64,000 bases of DNA from Lacimicrobium alkaliphilum (GCF_002591895.1 NZ_NISX01000017.1:1-64000), one strand, 5' to 3'; counted from the stretch's first letter, positions 27,159 to 35,900 are shown. The notes: generated from the letters alone by a model not told the origin. Numbers and translations: made by a program.

Positions 27159-27785
27159 TTAGCTCTTGGCGATGGGCGATTTGGTACAGTACGCGGCAGC
27201 AACTGCTACAGCGCGAGAGCGGTGAACAGGATTAACGACTATTCCATTACCACGGGTTTGCAACCACTCGGTATTCCTTAGCGATCGCCCAGCGTTTTTG
27301 TCTGAAGTGTGGATAGTCTTTAACACAGCCTGACACTGCTTAGTGGTCGGGATACCATCAATGCCTGCATGCTTAAACCATAAAGCCAGCACCGTGCCTG
27401 CCAGCGAGATGGGGGCAATAGCTTGGGGACCACGTGGAGGAGTGTTTTTCTTTAGAGCCTCCCAGCAGTGAGGGTCAAGATGAATATATGGAGCCTCAAG
27501 AGAAGGATACAAAGCACCTTCAACCTCTTCTGGGGTAATGCCAAGCTCTCCAGCGAACTTGCTTAACCCATCTATTCCACCAGGGGTTAAAGAAAGGGAT
27601 TCAACTTCGCCACTTGGGGCTGAGGGCAATGTCCCTGCACCCGGGGAGGTCGATTCTAACTGGACTTGGTTTGTTCCTTGATTAATGGCCGCAAACACCT
27701 TTTGCCATAATGTCTTATCGACTGATTCAGCGATTTCAACGTCATTTGCCATAAGAACTATTTTTAAAGATGCTTTCACTGTCAT
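27159..27785 (-). CDS. Uncharacterised accessory protein
   Basis: The 208-residue protein has no family I can name. It starts with a short beta/helix stretch (ASLKIVLMAND). A Ser/Pro/Gly-rich linker follows near residues 45-70. The C-terminal part is a compact helical domain (TVLALWFKHAGIDGIPTTKQ through RSLRNTEWLQTRGN and a basic VNPVHRSRAVAVAAAY), which could bind nucleic acid. It has no signal peptide or membrane segment. It forms a two-gene unit with the HEPN-like gene and lies directly downstream of the integron attC site, so the pair may be one cassette. Confidence 0.55.
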   Translation of the reverse strand: MTVKASLKIVLMANDVEIAESVDKTLWQKVFAAINQGTNQVQLESTSPGAGTLPSAPSGEVESLSLTPGGIDGLSKFAGELGITPEEVEGALYPSLEAPYIHLDPHCWEALKKNTPPRGPQAIAPISLAGTVLALWFKHAGIDGIPTTKQCQAVLKTIHTSDKNAGRSLRNTEWLQTRGNGIVVNPVHRSRAVAVAAAYCTKSPIAKS

Positions 27786-27914
27786 TTTTGACCACCATCA
27801 TAAGAACCATAAAAAGAGGTTTCACCTCAAACAATAAGAGGAATTATCCTCTTTACCTCCAACTTGTCAAGTTTCAGTATGAATTTTATTCAGTTCGAAG
27901 GAGGGAGGGTAGGA

Positions 27915-28028
27915 ACCTAACGCCAAGCTCACCTGCAGTTTTTGCGGAGAGCAATAGTGTAAAATGGAGCTACGCGACATACACAATTGAGCGTAGCAAA
28001 AAATGTCAGGTGCAGCTTTTTGTTAGGC
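27915..28028 (-). other. Integron attC recombination site
   Basis: Read on the minus strand the 114-bp site begins GCCTAAC (R'', 28028-28022) and ends GTTAGGT (R', 27921-27915). Inside, AAGCTGCACCTG (L'') pairs with CAGGTGAGCTT (L') and carries one extra base, the extrahelical base that sets orientation. A further stem GCTACGC/GCGTAGC and a TTTTTGC/GCAAAAA pairing fill the centre. The stop codon TAA of the HNH gene lies inside the R'' box, as is usual at the end of gene cassettes. No integrase gene is in the window. Confidence 0.85.
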
Positions 28029-28685
28029 ATGCAGGCCTCGAATGTCAAAATTTGCATCTCCATGATGATGACCAGTAATTGACATAAAAAGCTTTCCAGT
28101 CAGCTCTACATCTGTTCGGATAATATCTTTGTTGGCGACATAGAACTCTGAATTTACACATAGCTGCAGCTTTCTAATATTTTCGATTTTTATCGTTTCT
28201 TCCGTCTCAAAGCTATTTGCAAATAAGCATATTGGCTCTGGAAGAACTAACATCCAATAAGTTTCGATTCTGTCTGTATCGAATGAATCGTAATTTGGCG
28301 GGCCAGGGAATGCTTCTCGCCAAACGAACCCGTTTAATGTTACAACTTGATCTTCGTAAACCTCTTTAAGCTGCTTGTTCTCGCTCGCTTCCCATTTGTG
28401 TTCTGCTAAATCGAGTTGCTGAACTGTCTGGTACCAGATATCCCGATGCCTTTTAAGTTCAGACGACGAATATTTCGTCCCCTTGGGGTGGTTGGTATTG
28501 TAGTGGCCAGCCTCGGCATGGCAATTAAAGCATAGCGGGATGCAGTTATCGAAGGTAGATTCACCACCTTTCGATTCCATTACAATATGATGAAGCTCTA
28601 TGTTGCGTCCACAGAACATATGGCATACACAACACTTTCGCCGACAAGCGATTAATGCATTTTCTTTAACTTTTTGGGGCCACAT
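28023..28685 (-). CDS. HNH endonuclease-domain protein in an integron cassette
   Basis: The 220-residue protein has an N-terminal HNH domain (about residues 10-65): zinc Cys pairs CCVCHMFC and CFNCH frame the ELHHIV catalytic His pair and the STFDNCIPL Asn region. The C-terminal 130 residues are mixed beta/alpha and not recognised. Genes of this kind are common in cassette arrays and may be nucleases in defence. The stop lies in the attC R'' box. The start has AAGGAAAG about 10 bp upstream and is 30 bp from a GTTAGGC box, so the gene fits a cassette almost exactly. Confidence 0.8.
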   Translation of the reverse strand: MWPQKVKENALIACRRKCCVCHMFCGRNIELHHIVMESKGGESTFDNCIPLCFNCHAEAGHYNTNHPKGTKYSSSELKRHRDIWYQTVQQLDLAEHKWEASENKQLKEVYEDQVVTLNGFVWREAFPGPPNYDSFDTDRIETYWMLVLPEPICLFANSFETEETIKIENIRKLQLCVNSEFYVANKDIIRTDVELTGKLFMSITGHHHGDANFDIRGLHA

Positions 28686-28713
28686 ATTTCTTCTTTCCTT
28701 GGCTCACCTTATT

Positions 28714-28720
28714 GCCTAAC
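28714..28720 (-). other. GTTAGGC box, probable left cassette boundary
   Basis: The minus strand reads GTTAGGC here, matching the R' (GTTRRRY) consensus where cassettes are joined, 29 bp before the HNH ATG. Upstream sequence has a small ATCAGA/TCTGAT hairpin at 28726 but no matching RYYYAAC, so the preceding attC or attI is degenerate or absent. Confidence 0.45.
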
Positions 28721-28975
28721 AAAGTATCAGATCGACGTCTGATCAGATTCAAAATCTGCTTGTTCTTATTTGATAGCTTAAAAGTCAATATTATTTTATT
28801 AAACAAAAGCTTATGATTTGAGTCCACCGGGTTGGCTGGTCTCGTTTTCTGCGGAAAGTAGGAATGCGGCACTATAAGACCCGACTAATTCCGTGTCAGA
28901 AAAGTTTTTCTTAAGGGCATCATATAGTTAGAAATCGCTTGTTGTCAAAGCGGCACTTCTGGCAGACGTGCTAGA
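28721..28975. other. AT-rich gap at island edge, no gene
   Basis: About 250 bp with very low GC at 28740-28810. A 68-codon frame crosses the cassette boundary but has no family features or ribosome-binding site. I see no promoter I would defend. The base composition suggests it still belongs to the acquired island. Confidence 0.4.
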
Positions 28976-29788
28976 TCAGTTAGAAGCAAAGCGTGCCAGC
29001 GGGGCCATCCGGGCTTTATTCAGCGATAAACTGCCCTGATTGAGGCTGTAGTTATCGGCCATTTGCAGCGCTTTGAGTAACTTGCCTTCCTGTTGCAGTG
29101 CCGGGCAGGCCATCATGGTGGAGGCCATTTTATCAAAGGCCAGTCGCTGGCCTTGCCTGAGATTTACCTTACCAAAAAAACGGTTACAGCCAGCGAAGCC
29201 GGTTACCTGCATATCGGCGTCGATGGTAAAATACACGGGCTTTTGTGCATCAATGGTAATCTCCTGCCCCATTAGCTCTGTGAGTTGCCACTTAACGCCA
29301 ACAATTTCGGAGCCGATTCGTTTAGCAAGACGATATTGCGCGGCCAGTTCACCGCTGATGCGCTGTCCATCCTGGTCGAGATGAAAGAGCTGGTTTTCCC
29401 CTACCTGATAAAGCCCCGGTGCCGATGTACGGCCCAAAAGGCGGATACGTAGCCCGTCATCCAGCCATTCAAATTCACCTTTTGACTTAAATGCACGGGC
29501 CTTTTCCCCTTCGCCCAGATAGGTTTCACTTAACTGATAATGACCGTCACCGGAGAGCATCAGGCGAGTCTGAATGCCCTCGCAATCGGCGCAGGGCAAT
29601 ATACCTTCATAAACGCCTGCCCAGTCCAGGGCATTTTCGCTGGTATGGGCATTATCCGGGTTGTGAGATTGCAGGGCCGGATTCTGAGCCTGGCCGGATG
29701 GTTCAGGCTGTGCACCGCTTTGCTTGTCCATCGCGGTGCAGGCACTAAGCAGTACAAGGGTAACAAGCAGTAGTGGTGTTTTTTGCAT
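28976..29788 (-). CDS. Lipoprotein with NlpE-like and META domains
   Basis: The 270-residue protein has a lipobox at LLSAC (Cys17) and a Pro/Ser/Gln-rich linker. An NlpE N-terminal-like domain follows (WAGVYEGILPCADCEGIQTRL with its CxxC pair; LGEGEKARAFKSKGEFEW), then a C-terminal META/HslJ domain (GVKWQLTELMG, VTGFAGCNRFFG, MASTMMACP). NlpE senses surface contact and copper stress in enterics; META domains occur in heat-shock lipoprotein HslJ. This fusion is seen in marine gammaproteobacteria. It is encoded 2 bp after the 29791-30435 gene, so the two form an operon. Confidence 0.82.
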   Translation of the reverse strand: MQKTPLLLVTLVLLSACTAMDKQSGAQPEPSGQAQNPALQSHNPDNAHTSENALDWAGVYEGILPCADCEGIQTRLMLSGDGHYQLSETYLGEGEKARAFKSKGEFEWLDDGLRIRLLGRTSAPGLYQVGENQLFHLDQDGQRISGELAAQYRLAKRIGSEIVGVKWQLTELMGQEITIDAQKPVYFTIDADMQVTGFAGCNRFFGKVNLRQGQRLAFDKMASTMMACPALQQEGKLLKALQMADNYSLNQGSLSLNKARMAPLARFASN

Positions 29789-29790
29789 TA

Positions 29791-30435
29791 TCAGTCAAGT
29801 CCGAGATTCTGGCGGGCATTATCATACAGGCTCTGAGCCTGGCCCCTGGAGTCTAATTTAAGCTCTTCGCGGTACAGGGAAATATCGCTGGCCGCTTTTA
29901 AATGATCGCGGCTGGACGACAGAAAGTCCACCACCTTTTGCTGTGGCACATCCTGTGCTTTGAGCTCGGCGGCAAATTCACGGGTCTTGCCCTGCTCGTA
30001 CATTTCTGAAAGCCGGCTGAGCTGGCTGAGCTTGTCCTGCAGCGGCTGATTCGCATCCAGATATTGCTGCAAACGTTGCAATGACTTGTTATCCGAATCT
30101 GCATCAGCGCCTTCAACCTGCCATTTACCCTGCTCGTGCTGCAAAGAAACCGGCTGTGGTAAGTTCAGACGATCGGCCAGATCCTGCAGCTCAGCGGCAA
30201 CAGGGCGCAGGTTAAAGGCAATCATATTGTCCAGTGTCTGCATTTTTACCGCTGACTCGCCGGATTCCATCTTTTTCAGTACGTCGTCCATCTGCCCACG
30301 GCCGGTCTGCCCCAGCTCCGTCAGTTCCGCACCAATGTTCTGATTGGCTTTATCAGCAATCTGTTGCAGGCTCTGTTTTGATTTTTCCGGATTGTCCAGG
30401 TAGTCAAAAAGGCTTAAACCATTTTGTATCTGCAT
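29791..30435 (-). CDS. Uncharacterised helical cytoplasmic protein
   Basis: The 214-residue protein is mostly alpha-helical, Gln/Leu/Asp-rich and without signal peptide or membrane segment. A coiled-coil-like stretch covers about residues 15-60 and 115-165. I do not recognise a domain. It is the first gene of a two-gene operon with the NlpE/META lipoprotein and is divergent from the hybrid kinase, sharing a 196-bp upstream gap. No function is proposed. Confidence 0.6.
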   Translation of the reverse strand: MQIQNGLSLFDYLDNPEKSKQSLQQIADKANQNIGAELTELGQTGRGQMDDVLKKMESGESAVKMQTLDNMIAFNLRPVAAELQDLADRLNLPQPVSLQHEQGKWQVEGADADSDNKSLQRLQQYLDANQPLQDKLSQLSRLSEMYEQGKTREFAAELKAQDVPQQKVVDFLSSSRDHLKAASDISLYREELKLDSRGQAQSLYDNARQNLGLD

Positions 30436-30562
30436 GCTCTCCTCGCTGTTAGATCAGTGTGACTGCACATTAGTCTGCAAACTGAGGAGCAATTTACGCG
30501 CCATCTCTGATCTGGCTAACCCTTGCGGGATGTTTTGCCGCAAAGGGCAACAGGCCGTTGCA

Positions 30563-30576
30563 CCATAGCACTATGG
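30563..30576. promoter_or_regulatory. CCATAG-C-ACTATGG operator upstream of the hybrid kinase
   Basis: The 14-mer CCATAGCACTATGG lies 55 bp upstream of the kinase ATG. It differs at one central base from the perfect palindrome CCATAGTACTATGG at 38316-38329. The shared dyad suggests a common regulator, most simply the response regulator encoded at 35132-35788. Confidence 0.65.
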
Positions 30577-30631
30577 CATAGTCACTTAGGGCAAGGTAAA
30601 GTGATGTGATTGATTAATCTGAATTTATTCC

Positions 30632-33600
30632 ATGTTTAGTATCTGGTTACTGACAATACTGGCGATTGGCTATCTGGCCGTGCTCTTTGCTGTAGGATTC
30701 TGGGGCGACCGGTTCCATCGCAGTGGCGCACAGCGGCCGGTGATCTACAGCCTGGCGCTGGGCATTCACTGCACATCCTGGGCGTTTTTTGGCACCACGG
30801 CCCAGTCTGCAACCTATGGCTGGGCTTTCACACCTACTTATGTGGGCAGTATTCTGGTGTTTGCCTTTGGTTACCCTCTGCTCAGGCGGGTAATCTATAT
30901 CTGCCAGCAACAAAACGTCAGTTCACTGGCCGATTTTATTGGTACCCAGTACAACAAGTCACACCTTATTGCCGCCTTTGTGACCTTAATATGTTTTTTA
31001 GGGGTGATGCCCTACACCGCCCTGCAACTGGATGCCGTAACCACCAGTGTTAACCTGCTCGCCGACGGTGAGCCGCAGTGGCCGGGCGGCACCAGTTTTT
31101 ACGTAGCATTACTGATGGCGATATTTGCCATTCTGTTCGGTACCCGCAGCCTCAGTCTCACAGAGAAACACCCGGGGTTAATGCTGGCTATCGCTTTTGA
31201 ATCGGTGGTCAAGTTGCTGGCCTTTATTCTGGTGGGGGTGTTTGTCTGCTATATGATGTTCGACGGGGTGCTCGACCTGCTGGGTAAAGTGCAGCAGCAT
31301 GAGCCCGCCCGCCAGATACTTTCCACTGGCTCGGCACCGCTAGTGTATCTCAGCCATATGTTGCTGGGTTTTTGTTCGATGTTCTGTCTGCCGCGCCAGT
31401 TTCATATCAATTATGTGGAAAATAACGGTGAACAGGAGTTACGCACCGCCCGCTGGCTGTTTCCGTTGTATTTGCTGGCCATTAATCTGTTCGTACTGCC
31501 GGTAGCACTGGCTGGCAAGATACTGCTGCCAGAAGCGAATACCGACACCTACGTGCTGGCTCTGCCTATGCTGGCACAGGAGCCACTGGTGGCCCTGATC
31601 GCCTTTATTGGCGGTTTGTCGGCGGCGTCGAGTATGATCATCGTGGCTACTCTGGCCATGGGTATTATGATTGCCAACAACCTGATCACGCCACTGTGGC
31701 TTAAATTGCATTTTCGCCCCAATCAGCATCAGGCGCTGAGGCCCAAAAGTCTGCTTAACATCCGTCGTCTTACCGTGGTACTGGTGATTGGGCTGGCGTA
31801 TCTGTATTCCCAGTATCTGAGCCAGACAGCGCCGCTGGTCAACAGCGGTATTATCGCCATGGCCTTACTGGCACAACTGGCCCCGACGCTGCTGTTTGCA
31901 CTTTACTGGAAACAGGCCAGCAAAACCGCGGCTATTCTGGCGACACTGGCAGGTTGCAGCGGATGGGTGATCTGGCTGCTCTGGCCCAGTATCAAAGCAA
32001 GTTATTATTTTGAGTCCACCCCCAGCGATCTGGCCATGAGTCAGGGGGTATTGCTTAGCCTTGGCATTAACCTCGGGTGCTTTGTGCTGGTAAGCCTGAT
32101 GCGTCGCGGCTATCGGCACAGTCTCGCCACCAATGTAAAACCTGAGGCTGCCATTATCCCCACGATAAAAATATCCTCGTTGCTGGCCGTTACTCAAAAG
32201 GTTCTGTCACCCCATCAACAGCACGCGCTGAAGACCAGTATTGAACGGGCGAATAATATGAGCTATGCCAGTGGCCAGCTTATTCAGCGGGTTGAGCGGG
32301 AGCTTTCTGCCCATGTTGGTAATGCCAGTGCCAGAATTTTGCTCTCGGCGATTACCGAGCAGGAACACGTTCCTCTGGATGAACTGGTGGGGCTGGTAGA
32401 AGAAGCCAGTCAGAGTTACCAGTTTAACTACGAACTGCTGCAATCCTCGGTTGAGCATATTGAACAGGGGATCAGTGTGGTGGATCGCCACCTTAAACTG
32501 CTGGCGTGGAATCAGCGTTATATCGAGCTGTTTGATTACCCTGCCGGCTTTGTGCGCGCCGGGTTAACGGTAGAAGAACTGCTCAGGTTCAATGCCCGGC
32601 GGGGAATGCTGGGCCATATTGAGGATCTTGACGGCGAAGTAAAAAAACGTATCGGCTATATCCGCCAGGGCAGCAGTTACAAGTACCTGCGCACCCAGCA
32701 TGATGGGCGGGTTATAGAGCTTCAGGGTAACCCGATGCCCGGCGGCGGGTTTGTTACCACCTACAGTGACATCACCGAATATGTGAAAACCCAGCAGGCG
32801 CTGGAAGAAGCTAAAAACACGCTGGAACACCGGGTTGAAGAGCGTACCGAGCAGCTCCAGCATACCAATCAGGCCCTGCAAATTGCCAAGCTGGACGCAG
32901 AAAAGGCCAACGAAAGTAAAACCAAATTTCTGGCGGCGGCCAGCCATGATCTGATGCAGCCTTTCAACGCGGCCACCCTGTTTGCCGGAATGATCACCCA
33001 GAAAGCGCAGCATACGGAGGTCTCAGAGCTAGCCAGGGGCCTGCAGCAATCGCTGAACAATGCCGAGGAACTGCTGGGAATGTTACTGGATATGACCCGC
33101 CTCGATGCCGGTATTCTTCAGGTGCATCGCCAGCGCTTTGCACTTAAAGACATTCTCGACCAACTGGTATCAGAATTCCGTTTACTGGCAGCCCAGAAAA
33201 ACCTCGAGCTTCGCTATTGCCCCACCTCTATGGTGGTGGAGTCGGATAAAAAGTTACTCAGGCGGGTGTTACAGAATCTGGTGTCTAATGCTATTCGCTA
33301 CACCGATAAAGGCAAGATTCTGGTGGGCTGCAGACGCCACCAGGGAAAACTCAGGATCCAGGTCTGGGATACCGGGCCGGGTATTGCCAAAGAGCAGCAG
33401 CAGGAAATCTTCAACGAATTTCACCAGCTGCAACAGGAAAACAAACAGGGGCTCGGGCTGGGGTTAACCATAGTGGAACGCATCAGCAAGCTATTGGGCC
33501 ACCCTATCCGCCTTACGTCTGTGATGGGTAAAGGCACAACCTTTGAAGTTTCCCTGCCCTGCTATGCGCCAAAAATGGTAGCGGCCACGGCCCCACCCTC

Positions 33601-33994
33601 TGCTGAGCAACAGGATAAAAGTGCCTTCCTTAGCGGGCATACAGTATTAGTCGTGGACAATGAACCACAGGTGCTCAGGGCGATGACACAATTGTTTGAG
33701 CAGTGGGGGGCACAAACCTATTGCGCCGCCAATCAGGAGCAGGCGATTGCTGCTATGGATAACGCTCCTTCGCTGTTGATCATGGATTACCACCTTGATC
33801 ATGGCGCCATCGGCACCGATCTGGCGCAGGTGCTTTATCAGCACTGGCAACGAAAGGTCCCCACAATTCTCAACTCGGCAAATTACGAAGAAAGTATCAG
33901 AGAACAGGCCATTGAAGCTGGCTTTAGCTTTTTACATAAACCGGTTAAAGCCGGGGCGCTGAAACGACTGATCAGAAAACTACTTGAACAATAA
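30632..33994 (+). CDS. CrbS/MxtR-like SLC5-domain hybrid sensor kinase
   Basis: The 1120-residue protein starts with a sodium:solute symporter (SLC5-like) domain of about 13 membrane helices (to about residue 500). Next comes a linker helical region, then a PAS domain (about 605-720; ISVVDRHLKLLAWNQRYIELFDYP), and a HisKA domain with phospho-His H772 in ASHDLMQPF. A HATPase (DTGPGI, GLGLGLTIVERI) and a C-terminal receiver with D1052 follow. This is the layout of CrbS/MxtR, which controls acetate and short-chain metabolism through CrbR/ErdR. Its RR partner is three genes away. A CCATAG palindrome precedes it. The ribosome-binding site is weak. Confidence 0.88.
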   Translation: MFSIWLLTILAIGYLAVLFAVGFWGDRFHRSGAQRPVIYSLALGIHCTSWAFFGTTAQSATYGWAFTPTYVGSILVFAFGYPLLRRVIYICQQQNVSSLADFIGTQYNKSHLIAAFVTLICFLGVMPYTALQLDAVTTSVNLLADGEPQWPGGTSFYVALLMAIFAILFGTRSLSLTEKHPGLMLAIAFESVVKLLAFILVGVFVCYMMFDGVLDLLGKVQQHEPARQILSTGSAPLVYLSHMLLGFCSMFCLPRQFHINYVENNGEQELRTARWLFPLYLLAINLFVLPVALAGKILLPEANTDTYVLALPMLAQEPLVALIAFIGGLSAASSMIIVATLAMGIMIANNLITPLWLKLHFRPNQHQALRPKSLLNIRRLTVVLVIGLAYLYSQYLSQTAPLVNSGIIAMALLAQLAPTLLFALYWKQASKTAAILATLAGCSGWVIWLLWPSIKASYYFESTPSDLAMSQGVLLSLGINLGCFVLVSLMRRGYRHSLATNVKPEAAIIPTIKISSLLAVTQKVLSPHQQHALKTSIERANNMSYASGQLIQRVERELSAHVGNASARILLSAITEQEHVPLDELVGLVEEASQSYQFNYELLQSSVEHIEQGISVVDRHLKLLAWNQRYIELFDYPAGFVRAGLTVEELLRFNARRGMLGHIEDLDGEVKKRIGYIRQGSSYKYLRTQHDGRVIELQGNPMPGGGFVTTYSDITEYVKTQQALEEAKNTLEHRVEERTEQLQHTNQALQIAKLDAEKANESKTKFLAAASHDLMQPFNAATLFAGMITQKAQHTEVSELARGLQQSLNNAEELLGMLLDMTRLDAGILQVHRQRFALKDILDQLVSEFRLLAAQKNLELRYCPTSMVVESDKKLLRRVLQNLVSNAIRYTDKGKILVGCRRHQGKLRIQVWDTGPGIAKEQQQEIFNEFHQLQQENKQGLGLGLTIVERISKLLGHPIRLTSVMGKGTTFEVSLPCYAPKMVAATAPPSAEQQDKSAFLSGHTVLVVDNEPQVLRAMTQLFEQWGAQTYCAANQEQAIAAMDNAPSLLIMDYHLDHGAIGTDLAQVLYQHWQRKVPTILNSANYEESIREQAIEAGFSFLHKPVKAGALKRLIRKLLEQ

Positions 33995-34012
33995 ACCCGT
34001 GGAGGCCTTGAT

Positions 34013-35128
34013 ATGACGGATATCTCAGAAGAAAACTATGCTGCGGCGTTTGCCGGATGCCCGTTGAGATTACACCGTCACCGGCCTCAGAGCCTTAAAA
34101 CGACGCTGGAAAAACTGGCAGAAGAAACGGCGAAAGGGGAAAACCCCGATTACTATGGCCAGGGAAAATTGATCGAAGACTTTGAACAACAGATCGCACA
34201 CCTGCTGGGTAAACAGGCGGCCCTGTTTATGCCCAGTGGCACCCTTGCCCAGCCCATGGCACTGAGGATCTGGGCCGGGTTTGCCCAGAATGCCAATATC
34301 GCTCTGCATCCCACCAGTCACCTGGTATTACATGAACAACAGGGATACCAGGCCCTGTGGCAATTAAAGGGGCATCTGTGGGGGCAAAATGACCGCCTGC
34401 CCACCCTCAGTGAATTACAACAACTGGCCTCAATACAACCGCTATCATCGGTGTTAATGGAGCTGCCGATGCGCGAAATTGGCGGCCAGTTGCCAGATTG
34501 GGATTCCCTTATACAGCAGGTTGAGTGGGCCCGAAGTAAGGGTATTAAAGTACATTTAGACGGGGCCAGGCTATGGCAATGTCCGGCGGCCTACGACAAA
34601 ACACTGAGCGACATTGCTTGCCTGTTTGATTCAGTTTATGTGAGTTTCTATAAAGACCTTGGCGGTATCGCCGGCGCAATGCTGCTGGGAGATGAAAGTT
34701 TTATCGAACATGCGAGAGTGTGGCTTCGCCGGGCCGGGGGCAACCTGCATACTCTCGCGCCTTATGTTATCTCCGCAAGAACGGGCATGGAAAAGCATTT
34801 ACCGCAAATGCCAGCCCGTCATCATCGGGCACAGTGGCTGGCGAAAACCCTCAACACATTGCCCGGGATTCAGACCTGGCCCGAGGTGCCACAAACGGCC
34901 ATGTTCAGGCTCAGGCTGCGCTGCCAGCCAGAGGTGTTTTTCAGACTGGCCTGCCACTGGATGGACGAACATCAGATAGGGCTGATCCCACCGCCTTATC
35001 AGGTTGAAGAAAACGTGATTTGTTCGGAAATTAGTCTCGGAGATGGCTTCAGCGCCATGACAGAAGCCCAGTGGCTGCATTGGCTGAATAAATTCAGTGA
35101 CGAAGTGTTAAGCGGCTGTCAGTTATGA
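34013..35128 (+). CDS. PLP-dependent beta-eliminating lyase, threonine-aldolase-like
   Basis: The 371-residue protein is a fold-type I PLP enzyme of the Beta_elim_lyase group. The cofactor Asp is in KVHLDGARLW and the PLP Lys in VSFYKDLGGIAGAM. FMPSGTLAQPMAL binds the phosphate. Low-specificity threonine aldolases share all these motifs, so cleavage of threonine or a beta-hydroxy amino acid to glycine is likely, although the substrate is not certain. It starts 18 bp after the kinase, with GGAGG upstream, so the two are one transcript. It converges with the response regulator gene, with only 3 bp between stop codons. Confidence 0.85.
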   Translation: MTDISEENYAAAFAGCPLRLHRHRPQSLKTTLEKLAEETAKGENPDYYGQGKLIEDFEQQIAHLLGKQAALFMPSGTLAQPMALRIWAGFAQNANIALHPTSHLVLHEQQGYQALWQLKGHLWGQNDRLPTLSELQQLASIQPLSSVLMELPMREIGGQLPDWDSLIQQVEWARSKGIKVHLDGARLWQCPAAYDKTLSDIACLFDSVYVSFYKDLGGIAGAMLLGDESFIEHARVWLRRAGGNLHTLAPYVISARTGMEKHLPQMPARHHRAQWLAKTLNTLPGIQTWPEVPQTAMFRLRLRCQPEVFFRLACHWMDEHQIGLIPPPYQVEENVICSEISLGDGFSAMTEAQWLHWLNKFSDEVLSGCQL

Positions 35129-35131
35129 CAG

Positions 35132-35788
35132 TCACTGATGCTCGGGTTTTTCCATAAACTGTTTAAACATCACCCCGGCCTGGGTGCGATTTATCACCTC
35201 AAGCTTACGTAATATCGCCGAAACATGCTGTTTGATGGTGGTTTCCTGTACCTGCATTTCATAGGCTATCTGCTTGTTCAGCAATCCGTTGGCCAGGTGT
35301 TTTAGTACCCGGAACTGGTGCGGCGTCAGCGACTCCAGTTTGCGGGCAAAGTGCTGATCCTTCACGCTGCCCTCTTTCTGGATCAGGGGCTCAATCTCTT
35401 CGGGTAACCATTGTTCGCCATCGAGTACCGCATCGACCGCATGAGCAATCTTCTCCAGAGAGGCCGATTTGGGTATATAACCACTGGCACCGAAGTCTAT
35501 GGCGCGGCGGATCACCGCCGGGTTTTCTTCTGCAGAGACGATTAACACCAGCACGCCGGGATAAGCATTATGCAATGTCGTCAGGCCGGTCAACCCCTGA
35601 TTACCCGGCATGTTCAAATCCAGAAATACCAGCTCAATGGCCGGGTATTGCTGCAATAAACTCAGGGTGTCTTCGAGATTGGCCGTCTCCAGAATATTAC
35701 CACCGAGGGTACTCTGCACCGCCTGTTTCATAGCGCTGCGAAACAAAGGGTGATCGTCGGCAATAATGGCTCTGGGTTGACTACTCAT
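35132..35788 (-). CDS. CrbR/ErdR-like LuxR-family response regulator
   Basis: The 218-residue protein has a receiver domain (DDHPLFRSAM; phosphorylation at D57 in FLDLNMPG; K near residue 107 in YIPKSASLEK). A C-terminal LuxR/NarL HTH covers about residues 150-205 (LTPHQFRVLKHLANGLLNKQIAYEM). This architecture matches CrbR/ErdR, the partner of CrbS/MxtR. The kinase is encoded just across a PLP lyase gene in the opposite direction. It probably binds the CCATAG-Y-ACTATGG dyads at 30563 and 38316 when phosphorylated, which is an inference. Confidence 0.88.
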   Translation of the reverse strand: MSSQPRAIIADDHPLFRSAMKQAVQSTLGGNILETANLEDTLSLLQQYPAIELVFLDLNMPGNQGLTGLTTLHNAYPGVLVLIVSAEENPAVIRRAIDFGASGYIPKSASLEKIAHAVDAVLDGEQWLPEEIEPLIQKEGSVKDQHFARKLESLTPHQFRVLKHLANGLLNKQIAYEMQVQETTIKQHVSAILRKLEVINRTQAGVMFKQFMEKPEHQ

Positions 35789-35854
35789 AGGGAGGATACA
35801 GACTTATCTCAGGTTAGACGCCGGACTACTATCCGTTAGGCAGACAGGAAAATC

Positions 35855-35880
35855 AAGGGGCGAGAGCTCGCCCCTTTTTT
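35855..35880. terminator. Hairpin between TonB receptor and response regulator
   Basis: An 8-bp stem GGGGCGAG/CTCGCCCC with a 2-nt centre is followed by T6 on the plus strand; on the minus strand it is followed by TTGATTTT. The receptor gene, on the minus strand, ends 21 bp upstream in its own direction, so the weaker minus orientation is the useful one. Confidence 0.7.
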
Positions 35881-35900
35881 AAGGTTTTAACAACCGGTTA

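Noticed and set aside
28714-28790. A second complete attC upstream of the HNH gene
   Set aside because: Only the GTTAGGC box and a small hairpin are present. No RYYYAAC partner with paired L boxes was found at a suitable distance in either orientation.
28666-28872. 68-codon minus-strand frame upstream of the HNH gene
   Set aside because: It crosses the GTTAGGC cassette junction, overlaps the HNH start and has no recognisable feature or ribosome-binding site.
30632-33994. Long frames on the opposite strand of the hybrid kinase and other large genes (for example 2,4-dienoyl-CoA reductase, the amidohydrolase, topA)
   Set aside because: They are antisense shadows of clearly conserved proteins, lack family motifs, and have no spacing or ribosome-binding sites of their own.
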